Shown here: positions 1-7,824 of the stretch, one piece after another | How positions within the stretch are numbered: position 1 is the stretch's first letter | Layout: every line of letters starts with the position of its first letter | NCBI RefSeq assembly: GCF_903819215.1 | Contig: NZ_CAIJCT010000016.1 | DNA from: Aedoeadaptatus coxii | GTDB lineage: Bacteria; Bacillota; Clostridia; Tissierellales; Peptoniphilaceae | Strand: one strand, 5' to 3' | Length of the DNA: 64,000 nucleotides | The notes under the pieces: generated by a model | Told to the model about the DNA's origin: nothing | Seen by the model: only the letters and a program-made list of their open reading frames with translations | Database searches by the model: none | Translations under genes and position numbers: made by a program

Positions 1-1051
1 CCGCTCCCGGAAAATATTTTTCGAGATCCGATACGGTCACTACAGAGCCTAAATCCTGTTTATTTAAAAGACAAATGACGCGCTTGTCCCGAATACCTTC
101 GATGATTTTTAAATCTTCTACATCTAAGGGGCGTGAAGCGTCAAAAATAGCGATGATTAAATCCGCCGTATCCATGCTCTTTAATGCGCGCTCAATACCC
201 ATTTTTTCCACTAAATCTTCCGTTTCGCGAATTCCCGCCGTATCCTGCATGCGCAAATGAATGCCGTCCAAAGAATAGGAGGCCTCCAATACATCGCGAG
301 TGGTTCCCGGAATTTCCGTCACGATAGCTTTATCTTCCCTTAAAATTGCATTTAAAAAAGAGCTCTTTCCCACATTCGGTTTGCCGATAATGGAGGTGGC
401 GATACCGTCTTGAATCATTTTTCCCCGTTTAAACGTCTTTAAAAGGGCTTTCATTTCGCCTAAAAGCTCTTCCGTCGTGTTTTCCAGAAGTGACGTGTCC
501 ACGGGTTCTACTTCCTCGGTGGAAAAATCAATATCCGCAACGAGATGAGCCAAGGTATCTTTTAAACGACGGCGGAAATCTTCTATTTTACGGTATAAAT
601 GACCCGTTAACTGGCGAGCACTTTGGCGCTGAGAGGAGACGCTGTCCGCTTCGATCATATCCACAATAGCCTCGGCTTCTGTAAGATCCAATTTACCGTT
701 TAAGAAAGCAATCTTCGTAAACTCGCCTCGCATAGCAGCTTCGCAACCGCCGTCGATAAATGCCGAAAGAATACGTTCGAGGCCGACACTACCGCCGTGA
801 GCCTGAATTTCCACCATATCTTCCCCTGTATAACTGTAGGGTCCGCGAAAAGCCACGGCGAGTACCTCATCGATAATTTCATCCTCTACGACAAAATGAC
901 CGTAAAGCAATTTCCGATCATTTAAAGGATCGGACAAGGCGCTTTTCGAACGGAAAAATTTCTCCGCCACGGCAATGCTGTCGGCGCCGCTTAAACGCAC
1001 AATACCAATACCTGCCGGCGATTTCGCCGTGGAAATAGCAGCTATGGTCAT
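1..1051 (-). CDS. mnmE: tRNA modification GTPase MnmE (3' part cut by window edge)
   Basis: MnmE works with MnmG to build the cmnm5 group on wobble U34 of certain tRNAs. Translating the minus strand from ATG at 1051-1049 gives MTIAAISTAKSPAGIGIVRL, the usual folate-binding N-terminal start. The GTPase domain shows the P-loop GKPNVGKS, the switch GTTRD, DTAG and NKQD in order. About 350 of the roughly 450 expected codons are present; the C-terminal part with the conserved Cys motif lies outside the window. It follows the terminator of the jag operon by about 20 bases and may depend on read-through. The s2U34 enzyme gene mnmA is also in this window at 23455. Confidence 0.95.
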   Translation of the reverse strand, partial: MTIAAISTAKSPAGIGIVRLSGADSIAVAEKFFRSKSALSDPLNDRKLLYGHFVVEDEIIDEVLAVAFRGPYSYTGEDMVEIQAHGGSVGLERILSAFIDGGCEAAMRGEFTKIAFLNGKLDLTEAEAIVDMIEADSVSSQRQSARQLTGHLYRKIEDFRRRLKDTLAHLVADIDFSTEEVEPVDTSLLENTTEELLGEMKALLKTFKRGKMIQDGIATSIIGKPNVGKSSFLNAILREDKAIVTEIPGTTRDVLEASYSLDGIHLRMQDTAGIRETEDLVEKMGIERALKSMDTADLIIAIFDASRPLDVEDLKIIEGIRDKRVICLLNKQDLGSVVTVSDLEKYFPGA

Positions 1052-1073
1052 AAACTCAACCTCTCCCTTTCTT

Positions 1074-1105
1074 TAAAAAAAGCCTTCATAGAGACTATGA
1101 AGGCT
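1074..1105 (-). terminator. Rho-independent terminator of the rpmH-jag operon
   Basis: On the minus strand AGCCTTCATAG pairs with CTATGAAGGCT and is followed by a run of seven T. The TAG stop codon of jag (1097-1095) lies inside the hairpin. Confidence 0.85.
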
Positions 1106-1937
1106 GTGATGTATCCTTATGAATGACGACGCACCGATGAGGATCTTTTCCCTCGCTGTGCGTGCGAATTCCTTCGACATTTGCCAAGCACGCGTGGACT
1201 ACCCGGCGTTCTTGAGCATTCATCGGTTCCAATTTAATGGATTCATTGGTTTTTAAAACTTTATTGGCAGTTTTACCGGCGACGCGCTTTAAAGCCGCTT
1301 CCCGTTTTTTGCGATAACCGCTGCAATCCACGATCACGCGCCTGAATTCTTTCGTTCGGTGATTTACCATGGCGGATAAAACAGTTTGAACACCGTTAAG
1401 TGTCGCGCCGCGCTTGCCGATGACAATCCCCGTTTCTTCCCGTTTTCCATCGATAGAAACGAAAATTTCACGATCTTTAAATTCTACGGAAAGAGTATAT
1501 CCGAGACCTAATGATTCCATGATACGATCGACAAATTCACGAACGAGCATTTCCAGTTCATCGTCGGTAGCCTCTTCAAAAGCATCTTCGGATTCTTCCA
1601 CACTTTGTGGTATTTCATCAGCTTTTGAAGTTTCAGCCTTTTCTTCCGAAGGAACTTTTACAATGTCTTCAACGGAAGCTTCAACTTCCATTTTGTCGAG
1701 ATCCTTGCGAACGGTTTTAATCTCTTCATCTTGTAAAATCGAATCGATAATATCCTTATTATCGAATTTCTTTTTTACCTTGACGATAGCGTCTTTCCCT
1801 CCGATCAGGCCCAAAAATCCTCCGGAAGGTTCTTCAACAATTTCGACATCCACTTCATCTCGGGACGCCTTCAATTCCTTCAAGGCCTTTTCGACGGCCT
1901 CGTCGATTGTTTTTGCCGATTGGATGGAAAAGTTCAC
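1095..1937 (-). CDS. khpB: RNA-binding protein KhpB/Jag
   Basis: 280-residue protein of the Jag/KhpB (SpoIIIJ-associated) family, which binds RNA and in Firmicutes is linked to cell elongation and division. The N-terminal Jag_N domain (residues ~1-50) contains GGFLGLIGGKDA; a long acidic linker follows; the KH domain has the GxxG loop in VIGKRGATLNG; the R3H domain near the end has RRVVHACLANVEGIRTHSEG. I chose the GTG at 1937-1935 because AAGGAGG lies six to eight bases upstream and the start is one base after the yidC stop. An in-frame ATG ten codons further up lies inside yidC and is less likely. It sits directly after yidC, its usual partner gene. Confidence 0.93.
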   Translation of the reverse strand: MNFSIQSAKTIDEAVEKALKELKASRDEVDVEIVEEPSGGFLGLIGGKDAIVKVKKKFDNKDIIDSILQDEEIKTVRKDLDKMEVEASVEDIVKVPSEEKAETSKADEIPQSVEESEDAFEEATDDELEMLVREFVDRIMESLGLGYTLSVEFKDREIFVSIDGKREETGIVIGKRGATLNGVQTVLSAMVNHRTKEFRRVIVDCSGYRKKREAALKRVAGKTANKVLKTNESIKLEPMNAQERRVVHACLANVEGIRTHSEGKDPHRCVVIHKDTSQPS

Positions 1938-1938
1938 G

Positions 1939-2658
1939 CTATGCCTCCTTTTCTTTTTCCTTTTCAATAAACTTATTACTAATAAATTGTTGGAAAATCG
2001 TATAAATACTTCCTACAATCCAGTAAAGCACCAAACCCGCCGCCATATTACGGGCAAAGAACAAAATCATAACCGGCATCATAATGGACATGCTTTTCAT
2101 CATTTGTTCCGATTGTTCCGTAGAAGGCGCAGCGTTGGCTTTTTGCACTAAGTAAGTAGAAAGCCATGTAAAAAATGCCGCAATAATAGGCAACACAAGC
2201 TTCGTCGGATCGGGATGATCTAATGAAGGTATGAAGAAAAAGTTTTTTTGTATGGATGCGTAAAATTCCGGATTAGTAAAGGCAAATTTCGTAGGATACA
2301 TAAAGATCCTATAAAAAGCCAATAATAAAGGAAATTGAATCAGCATGGGCAAACAACCGCTTAAGGGATTAAATTGTGCTTCTTTATAAAGCTGCGACTG
2401 TTTTTGAGCCAAAAGCTGACGATCATTTTCATATTTCTTTTGAATTTTCTTCATTTCCGGCTGAATTTTAGCCATCTTTAATTGATTTTTCGTTTGAAAT
2501 AAATTCAAAGGCAAGAGGGCAAAACGCAGTAAAAGTGTCGTTACAATAATCGCGATCGCATAATATGAAATAGCGGACGGTTCGGAACCGATGGCCGATA
2601 CAAAATCATAAATGTGGCGTAAAATGACACCAAAAAAACTCGCTAATGCATTAATCAA
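1939..2658 (-). CDS. yidC: Membrane protein insertase YidC (SpoIIIJ/OxaA type)
   Basis: 239-residue Oxa1/YidC insertase that integrates proteins into the cytoplasmic membrane alone or with Sec. The protein shows five hydrophobic segments, the conserved arginine of the hydrophilic groove in TTLLLRFALLPL, the charged coiled loop (QPEMKKIQKKYENDR) and FNPLSGCLPMLIQFP. Length fits the short Gram-positive form. The start is a TTG (2658-2656) behind AGGAGGA. No lipobox cysteine is seen at the N terminus, unlike many Bacillus homologues. It lies between yidD and jag in the normal order. Confidence 0.95.
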   Translation of the reverse strand: MINALASFFGVILRHIYDFVSAIGSEPSAISYYAIAIIVTTLLLRFALLPLNLFQTKNQLKMAKIQPEMKKIQKKYENDRQLLAQKQSQLYKEAQFNPLSGCLPMLIQFPLLLAFYRIFMYPTKFAFTNPEFYASIQKNFFFIPSLDHPDPTKLVLPIIAAFFTWLSTYLVQKANAAPSTEQSEQMMKSMSIMMPVMILFFARNMAAGLVLYWIVGSIYTIFQQFISNKFIEKEKEKEA

Positions 2659-2675
2659 ATATACTTCCTCCTAAT

Positions 2676-2891
2676 CTATGGAAGGGGATCGTAGCCACCC
2701 TTATGAAAAGGATGACATCGTAAAATGCGCCTTATGGTTAAATAAAGCGCTTTAAAAAAAGGATATTTCAAAAAAGCTTCGTAACCGTACTGGCTACAGG
2801 TCGGATAAAAACGACAATGGGCGCCTACGAAAATGTACTTGGAAATGAATCGCTGATAAAAGCGAATAAGGGCGAGGGCGATTTTATTCAT
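2676..2891 (-). CDS. yidD: Membrane protein insertion efficiency factor YidD
   Basis: 71-residue YidD family protein, thought to assist YidC-dependent insertion. Hallmarks are the N-terminal amphipathic stretch MNKIALALIRFYQRFIS, the cysteine-containing core CRFYPTCSQYGYEA and the C-terminal CHPFHKGGYDPLP. The ATG overlaps the rnpA stop by four bases (ATGA), implying translational coupling. Confidence 0.95.
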   Translation of the reverse strand: MNKIALALIRFYQRFISKYIFVGAHCRFYPTCSQYGYEAFLKYPFFKALYLTIRRILRCHPFHKGGYDPLP

Positions 2892-3238
2892 GATCGCTTA
2901 TCCCTTTTGATCATCTTGGAGACGCGCATTAAATGGTTAAAAGAAGATTTCATTTCCCCAAAGGTCATATCGGGAACATTGTTCTTCACTACCACGACCA
3001 GATCGTAGCCAATGGGCAAGTTAGAAAAAACCTCTCCGTACAGAACGCGGAGACGCCTTTTTATTTTATTGCGAACAACGGCCTTTCCCACCTTTTTGTT
3101 GATGGAAAAACCCATCCTAGAATGGTCCAGGCCGTTACGTCTGATGTAGAGAGTATAGTTTCGATTACCGAACGTTTTTCTCTTCTTATATACTTTTTTA
3201 AAGTCGTTATCCTTTTTAAGAAAGTACTTCTTATCCAT
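2888..3238 (-). CDS. rnpA: Ribonuclease P protein component
   Basis: 116-residue basic protein subunit of RNase P, which matures the 5' ends of tRNAs together with the RNA subunit RnpB (not in this window). The signature RNKIKRRLR is present, as are FKKVYKKRK near the N terminus and a basic C terminus (SKMIKRDKRS). It is placed between rpmH and yidD, as in most Firmicutes, and starts at an ATG three bases after the rpmH stop. Confidence 0.95.
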   Translation of the reverse strand: MDKKYFLKKDNDFKKVYKKRKTFGNRNYTLYIRRNGLDHSRMGFSINKKVGKAVVRNKIKRRLRVLYGEVFSNLPIGYDLVVVVKNNVPDMTFGEMKSSFNHLMRVSKMIKRDKRS

Positions 3239-3241
3239 GAA

Positions 3242-3376
3242 TTAAGCAGAAAGTTTCTTTCTTCCCTTAGCTCTACGAGCACGTAAAACCTTACGACCGC
3301 CGCGAGTTCTCATGCGCGCACGAAATCCGTGTTCTCTTTTTCTTTGTTTACGTTTCGGTTGATACGTTCTTTTCAT
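3242..3376 (-). CDS. rpmH: 50S ribosomal protein L34
   Basis: Reading the minus strand from ATG 3376-3374 gives a 44-residue, highly basic protein beginning MKRTYQPKRKQRKREHGF and ending GRKKLSA, the standard L34 sequence. A strong GGAGGAGGTG ribosome site lies just upstream and a near-consensus promoter at 3446-3474 drives it. It is the first gene of the leftward operon. Confidence 0.97.
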   Translation of the reverse strand: MKRTYQPKRKQRKREHGFRARMRTRGGRKVLRARRAKGRKKLSA

Positions 3377-3445
3377 TAGACTACACCTCCTCCGTCGGGA
3401 TCTAAAAATCGCCTAGACGACCTATTTTTAAAATACACTCTATAT

Positions 3446-3474
3446 ATTATAGGGATAGAATGGATGCAAGTCAA
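3446..3474 (-). promoter_or_regulatory. Sigma-A promoter for rpmH-rnpA-yidD-yidC-jag
   Basis: On the minus strand TTGACT (3474-3469), a 17-base spacer and a perfect TATAAT (3451-3446) are present, pointing at rpmH. Expected transcript start is near 3439. Confidence 0.85.
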
Positions 3475-3883
3475 TTGTTTTATAGAGAAAAGCCCTAGAT
3501 AATCCCATTTAATACGGGCAAACGCTTTTTTAATATAAATGGAAAAGTGAAATAAAATTGCACTTTTTGAGGTTGGCAGATATGTTGATAACTATTTTTA
3601 GATTGTGTATAATTATTTTTAACCTGTTAATAAAAAAATGCCTGTGAATATAATGTGAATTATCCACAATCTGTTGATAAAGTGTTGATAAGTTTTTAAG
3701 CTTTTCAAAAATTAGCTTAATTTACAAATTTTTTCCACATAGTTATCGACATTATATAGGATTTGAGTTTGTTTATAAAGACTCTATCCCCATTATCCAC
3801 AGCCTTGTTGATTTTTTAATCCTAGGGTTTATTTTCCACATGTTAATATGTTCATTATTATTTAGAAAAATCGGGAGTGAAAA
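3475..3883. other. oriC: oriC, part 1: AT-rich DnaA-box region upstream of dnaA
   Basis: This AT-rich, gene-free stretch carries DnaA boxes matching TTATNCACA. Exact matches are at 3604-3612 (minus, TGTGTATAA), 3660-3668 (plus, TTATCCACA) and 3793-3801 (plus, TTATCCACA). One-mismatch copies are TTTTCCACA at 3731-3739 and 3832-3840 and TTATCGACA at 3743-3751, with several TGTTGATAA copies around 3580-3690. Position between rpmH and dnaA is the usual oriC site in Firmicutes. Confidence 0.85.
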
Positions 3884-5218
3884 ATGGCAGTTGATGTGCA
3901 AACACTTTGGAACGAAGCGTTTCAATTAATACTTAAAGAGAATCTCTACGACTCTCAAATTAATACCTGGTTTCGCCCCATTACGCCGGTGGCGATTCAA
4001 GGCGATGAACTTATCCTTGGAATTTCAAGGGAATTCGTCTTAAATCACCTGAAGAAAAACAATAATAATTACAAAAGTTTAATTCAGCGTGTAGTAAAAG
4101 AGGTAAGCGGTAAAGATTATTCCATTCAATTTATTTTAATTTCCGATCGCCCCGGAGAACCTATTCCGGTAGATTCCACGGCGGAGACGGTTTATCATTT
4201 AAATCCGAAATATACTTTTGATTCCTTCGTCGTAGGCCAATCCAATCAATTCGCCCATGCGGCGTCTCTTGCCGTAGCCGAAAATCCGAAAGAAGCTCAC
4301 GCTAATCCCTTGTTTATCTACGGTGGCGTCGGTCTTGGAAAAACACACTTAATGCATGCCATCGGTCATTTCATGCATCGAAACGATCCGACAAAACGCA
4401 TTTTATACGTGACGAGCGAACAGTTTACCAACGAATTTATCGCATCGATTCAAACAAATCGTAATGAAGAATTTCGCAGAAAATACCGCTCGCAAGATCT
4501 CCTTTTAATCGACGACATCCAATTTATCGCCGACAAAGAATCCACTATGGATGAATTTTTCCATACGTTTAATGAACTTCACGGTAGAGACAAACAGATC
4601 GTATTAACGAGCGACAAACCGCCGAAAGATATACAAAAGCTGGAACAGCGTTTAATTTCCCGTTTCGCCTGGGGACTCGTCGTAGATATTCAAGCACCGG
4701 ATTTGGAAACGCGTATTGCCATTTTAAGGAATAAAGCCCAAAGCGACGGCTTCGATGTGCCTGATGACGTTATTAACTACATCGCCACCCACGTCAAAAG
4801 CAATATTCGTGAATTGGAAGGTGCACTTTCCCGAGTCACGGCTTATTCCAAACTTACTACCGGAATCGTAAGTGAAGAAACGGCGGCCTATGTTTTAAAA
4901 GATATTTACGAAAACAACCGACCGGTTCAGATTACGGTATCTCACATTAAAGATATTGTAGCGGAACATTACAATATTACCGTCGAGCAAATGAACAGTA
5001 AAAAGCGCTCAAGACCTTTAGCTTATCCCCGTCAAATCGCCATGTATCTGACACGGGAAATGACCGAACTTTCCCTTCCGAAAATAGGACAGGAATTCGG
5101 CGGAAGGGATCATTCTACTGTTATTCATGCCTGTGATAAAATTAAAAGCGATATAGAAAAAGATACGGAACTTGCCATCGAAATCGAATCACTGCAAGAA
5201 AAAATCCGAGGCAATTAA
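3884..5218 (+). CDS. dnaA: Chromosomal replication initiator protein DnaA
   Basis: 444-residue AAA+ initiator that binds DnaA boxes and opens the origin. Visible features are Walker A GGVGLGKTHL (residues ~147-156), Walker B LLLIDDIQFI (~206-215), the arginine-finger region and the C-terminal DNA-binding signature GRDHSTVIHACDKI. The ATG is preceded by GGGAGTG. DnaA boxes on both flanks suggest autoregulation, as known for the family. Confidence 0.98.
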   Translation: MAVDVQTLWNEAFQLILKENLYDSQINTWFRPITPVAIQGDELILGISREFVLNHLKKNNNNYKSLIQRVVKEVSGKDYSIQFILISDRPGEPIPVDSTAETVYHLNPKYTFDSFVVGQSNQFAHAASLAVAENPKEAHANPLFIYGGVGLGKTHLMHAIGHFMHRNDPTKRILYVTSEQFTNEFIASIQTNRNEEFRRKYRSQDLLLIDDIQFIADKESTMDEFFHTFNELHGRDKQIVLTSDKPPKDIQKLEQRLISRFAWGLVVDIQAPDLETRIAILRNKAQSDGFDVPDDVINYIATHVKSNIRELEGALSRVTAYSKLTTGIVSEETAAYVLKDIYENNRPVQITVSHIKDIVAEHYNITVEQMNSKKRSRPLAYPRQIAMYLTREMTELSLPKIGQEFGGRDHSTVIHACDKIKSDIEKDTELAIEIESLQEKIRGN

Positions 5219-5375
5219 AAGACCTGTTGATAAAATAGGCCGTCATGCACCGACTTATAAACACACTATCCACAGAGAAAGCCTCATAGAACCCTTTTAA
5301 AACGACACTATCCACACATTCACAGACCCTACTACGAATACGAAGTATTAATCTAAAGATATGAGGAGGAAACCA
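5219..5375. other. oriC, part 2: DnaA-box cluster between dnaA and dnaN
   Basis: Two identical CTATCCACA sequences (5266-5274 and 5308-5316), TTATAAACA (5255-5263) and TGTTGATAA (5225-5233) each differ from the DnaA consensus by one base. A second cluster here, as in Bacillus subtilis, points to a bipartite origin. Confidence 0.65.
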
Positions 5376-6473
5376 TTGAAAATTCAAATCGATAAATCAG
5401 CTCTTGTATCGACTGTCTCCATGGTATTGCGAGCTATTTCTTCCAAAACGAATATGCAAATATTAGAAGGCATTTACATGGAAGCAAAAGACGGCCAATT
5501 AATTCTACGGGCGACAGATACCGAAATCTCTATGGAATCTCGACATGCCTGCTTAGTTGAAGAAGAAGGAAGTATTGTTTTAAATGCTTCTTTATTCGGC
5601 GATATTGTGCGCAAACTTCCTTCCGCTATGGTACACATGGAAAGCGAAGGACAAAAACTTTCCCTTAACTGTGAGCAAACGAATTTTGAAATTATGGGTC
5701 AAAATCCCGACGAATATCCACAATTACCGGAACTTGGCGGCAGTGAAAAAATCGTCGTTACAGGGGAATCTCTTTTAAAAGCGTTTAAAGAAACACAGTT
5801 TGCTACGAGTAACGATGATATGCGCATCGTCTTGACCGGTGTTTTATTGGATGTTAAACAAGACGGCATCACCTTCGTCGCTTTGGACGGCTATCGAATG
5901 GCCATGAGTAAAATAAAAGGGGAACAAGAAGTCGTTCGGGATTTAATTCTCCCTGCGCGAAGCGTCTCTGAAATTTCAAAACTTATTGATGAAAACAAGA
6001 CATTCGTTCTCGAAATCGGGAATAATCACATATTGATTCAATTCGACGATACAAAGTTTTTCACCAAACTATTAAACGGCGAATTTTTCCAATACGACAG
6101 CTTGGTTCGCAAAACACACGATATGGAGCTTTTAGTCGAACGTAAACCCTTTATCTCCGCCTTGGAACGGGCCAGTTTGATGACGGGGAAAGAACGCAAC
6201 GGCCTCGTAAAATTGGATATTCACGACGACGTTATTGAAATTCTTTCCAATTCCGAAGTAGGAAAAGTACACGAGACGGTAAAAGCGGAAAAAACCGGAA
6301 AAGATCTTACCATCGCTTTTAACGCCCGCTACTTACTTGAAGGTATTCGCGTCATAGAAGATGACACGATTAAAATGGGCTTTACCGATGCCGTCAATCC
6401 CTGCATCATTACCCCTACAGACGGAGAAGACTATCTCTATCTCGTTTTACCTGTAAGGTTGGCCAATCTATGA
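5376..6473 (+). CDS. dnaN: DNA polymerase III beta sliding clamp
   Basis: 365-residue ring-forming processivity clamp. The start MKIQIDKSALVSTVSMVLRA and the end YLYLVLPVRL are typical of DnaN, and the length matches the three-domain clamp. I place the start at TTG 5376 because AGGAGG sits at 5364-5369 with proper spacing; the in-frame ATG at 5361 overlaps that ribosome site. The stop overlaps the next gene by four bases. Confidence 0.96.
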   Translation: MKIQIDKSALVSTVSMVLRAISSKTNMQILEGIYMEAKDGQLILRATDTEISMESRHACLVEEEGSIVLNASLFGDIVRKLPSAMVHMESEGQKLSLNCEQTNFEIMGQNPDEYPQLPELGGSEKIVVTGESLLKAFKETQFATSNDDMRIVLTGVLLDVKQDGITFVALDGYRMAMSKIKGEQEVVRDLILPARSVSEISKLIDENKTFVLEIGNNHILIQFDDTKFFTKLLNGEFFQYDSLVRKTHDMELLVERKPFISALERASLMTGKERNGLVKLDIHDDVIEILSNSEVGKVHETVKAEKTGKDLTIAFNARYLLEGIRVIEDDTIKMGFTDAVNPCIITPTDGEDYLYLVLPVRLANL

Positions 6474-6673
6474 TCATAAAAACGGAATTTATTAAACTGG
6501 ACAGCTTTTTAAAACTACTGTCATGGGTTGATTCCGGCGGCATAGCGAAAACCGTTATCGGCGACGGCATCGTCTTTGTAAACGGAGAGCGGGAAACGCG
6601 AAGAGGACGAAAACTCTATCCCGGCGATGAAGTTGAAATGATGGGGATGAAGGAAACCGTGGAAAAGGAATAA
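6470..6673 (+). CDS. yaaA: S4-domain RNA-binding protein YaaA/RlbA
   Basis: 67-residue protein formed almost entirely of one S4 RNA-binding fold: LDSFLKLLSWVDSGGIAKTVIGDG, then VFVNGERETRRGRKLYPGDEV. It is the small S4 protein always found between dnaN and recF in Firmicutes; a ribosome-assembly role has been proposed. The ATG overlaps the dnaN stop (ATGA). Confidence 0.92.
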   Translation: MIIKTEFIKLDSFLKLLSWVDSGGIAKTVIGDGIVFVNGERETRRGRKLYPGDEVEMMGMKETVEKE

Positions 6674-6741
6674 CCTCCGGTCTTTTATAAATCGAACATT
6701 TGTACTATACTAGAGGAATACAAGGTCTGCAGGAGGTATGC

Positions 6742-7800
6742 ATGTTTGTTAAAACACTGGATTTGGTGAGTTTTCGAAACCACGACCACCTATCCATGAC
6801 CTTCGGCGAGGACATGTACCGCTTAATCGGACCAAATGGTCTTGGAAAAACTAATTTTTTAGAGGGCATCTACGTCGCCATGACCGGTCGCAGTTTCAGA
6901 ACCCATGCCTTAAAAGAAGTGATTACCTTCGGCGCGGAATACAGCTATCTCGCTTCGACAATTCACATCGATACATTTGACCACAAGCTACAGCTTACGA
7001 TTAAAGATGACGGAAAATATTATTTGCGAGACAACAATCCCATTAAACGTGCTAAAGACTATGGCCGGGGATTAGGTGTAGTGGTTTTTGAACCTAAACA
7101 TCTTCAGATGGTTCAGGGTTCCCCTTCCGGGCGTCGTAATTTTTTAGACGAAATGCTTCGCATGACATCACCTGCTTATGACGAAAGTTACAGCGGTTAT
7201 TATCACGTTCTTTATCAGCGGAATTATGTACTTAGAAAATTAAAAGAACCGTCTTTATTAGATGTGTATGATCGGCGATTATCCACTTATGCGGCGGTTT
7301 TATTAAAAGAGCGATTAAAGTTTTTAAAGCGTATGGCACCCGGCGTATCCAAATATTATGAAGCGATATCCGGTGATCGGGAAAGTTTAGAAGTGCGCTA
7401 TAAGGCTTCATTTCCCGTCACGCGCATCGAGGCACTGGAGGAAGAATTCTACGAAAGTTTAAAATTATCCAGAGAGTCGGATCGCGAACGGGGAAGGACG
7501 GGGATTGGCCCCCATTTAGATGATCTTTCATTTTTATTAGACGGAGTGGAGGCAAAAAAATATGCCTCTACCGGACAAATACGAAGCATTGTTTTAGCTC
7601 TAAAGTGTTTAGAGATTGAGCGAATAGGCGATTTTTTAGGAAGCGATCCCGTGGTCTTATTGGATGATGTTTTGTCGGAACTCGACGAGATGCGGCGCGA
7701 TGTACTTTTATCGGAAATTAAAGGCCAATGTTTTATAACATCGGCAGAGGAAATAGGGAGTTTAAAAGAAAAGTCGACGGCTATCGATTTAAATAAATAA
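6742..7800 (+). CDS. recF: DNA replication and repair protein RecF
   Basis: 352-residue SMC-like ATPase that helps load RecA at gaps and forks. Walker A is GPNGLGKTNFLEGI, the ABC-type signature region lies around STGQIRSIVLALK, and the Walker B/D-loop is VVLLDDVLSELDEMRR. I start at ATG 6742, five bases after AGGAGGT; the upstream in-frame ATG (6700) has no ribosome site. Confidence 0.96.
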   Translation: MFVKTLDLVSFRNHDHLSMTFGEDMYRLIGPNGLGKTNFLEGIYVAMTGRSFRTHALKEVITFGAEYSYLASTIHIDTFDHKLQLTIKDDGKYYLRDNNPIKRAKDYGRGLGVVVFEPKHLQMVQGSPSGRRNFLDEMLRMTSPAYDESYSGYYHVLYQRNYVLRKLKEPSLLDVYDRRLSTYAAVLLKERLKFLKRMAPGVSKYYEAISGDRESLEVRYKASFPVTRIEALEEEFYESLKLSRESDRERGRTGIGPHLDDLSFLLDGVEAKKYASTGQIRSIVLALKCLEIERIGDFLGSDPVVLLDDVLSELDEMRRDVLLSEIKGQCFITSAEEIGSLKEKSTAIDLNK

Positions 7801-7824
7801 GACTCACGGTTATGAGGAGGTTTT

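Noticed and set aside
1414..2151. 245-codon plus-strand frame over jag and yidC
   Set aside because: It is antisense to two well-supported genes, is Ser/Thr-rich low-complexity, and has no start signal.
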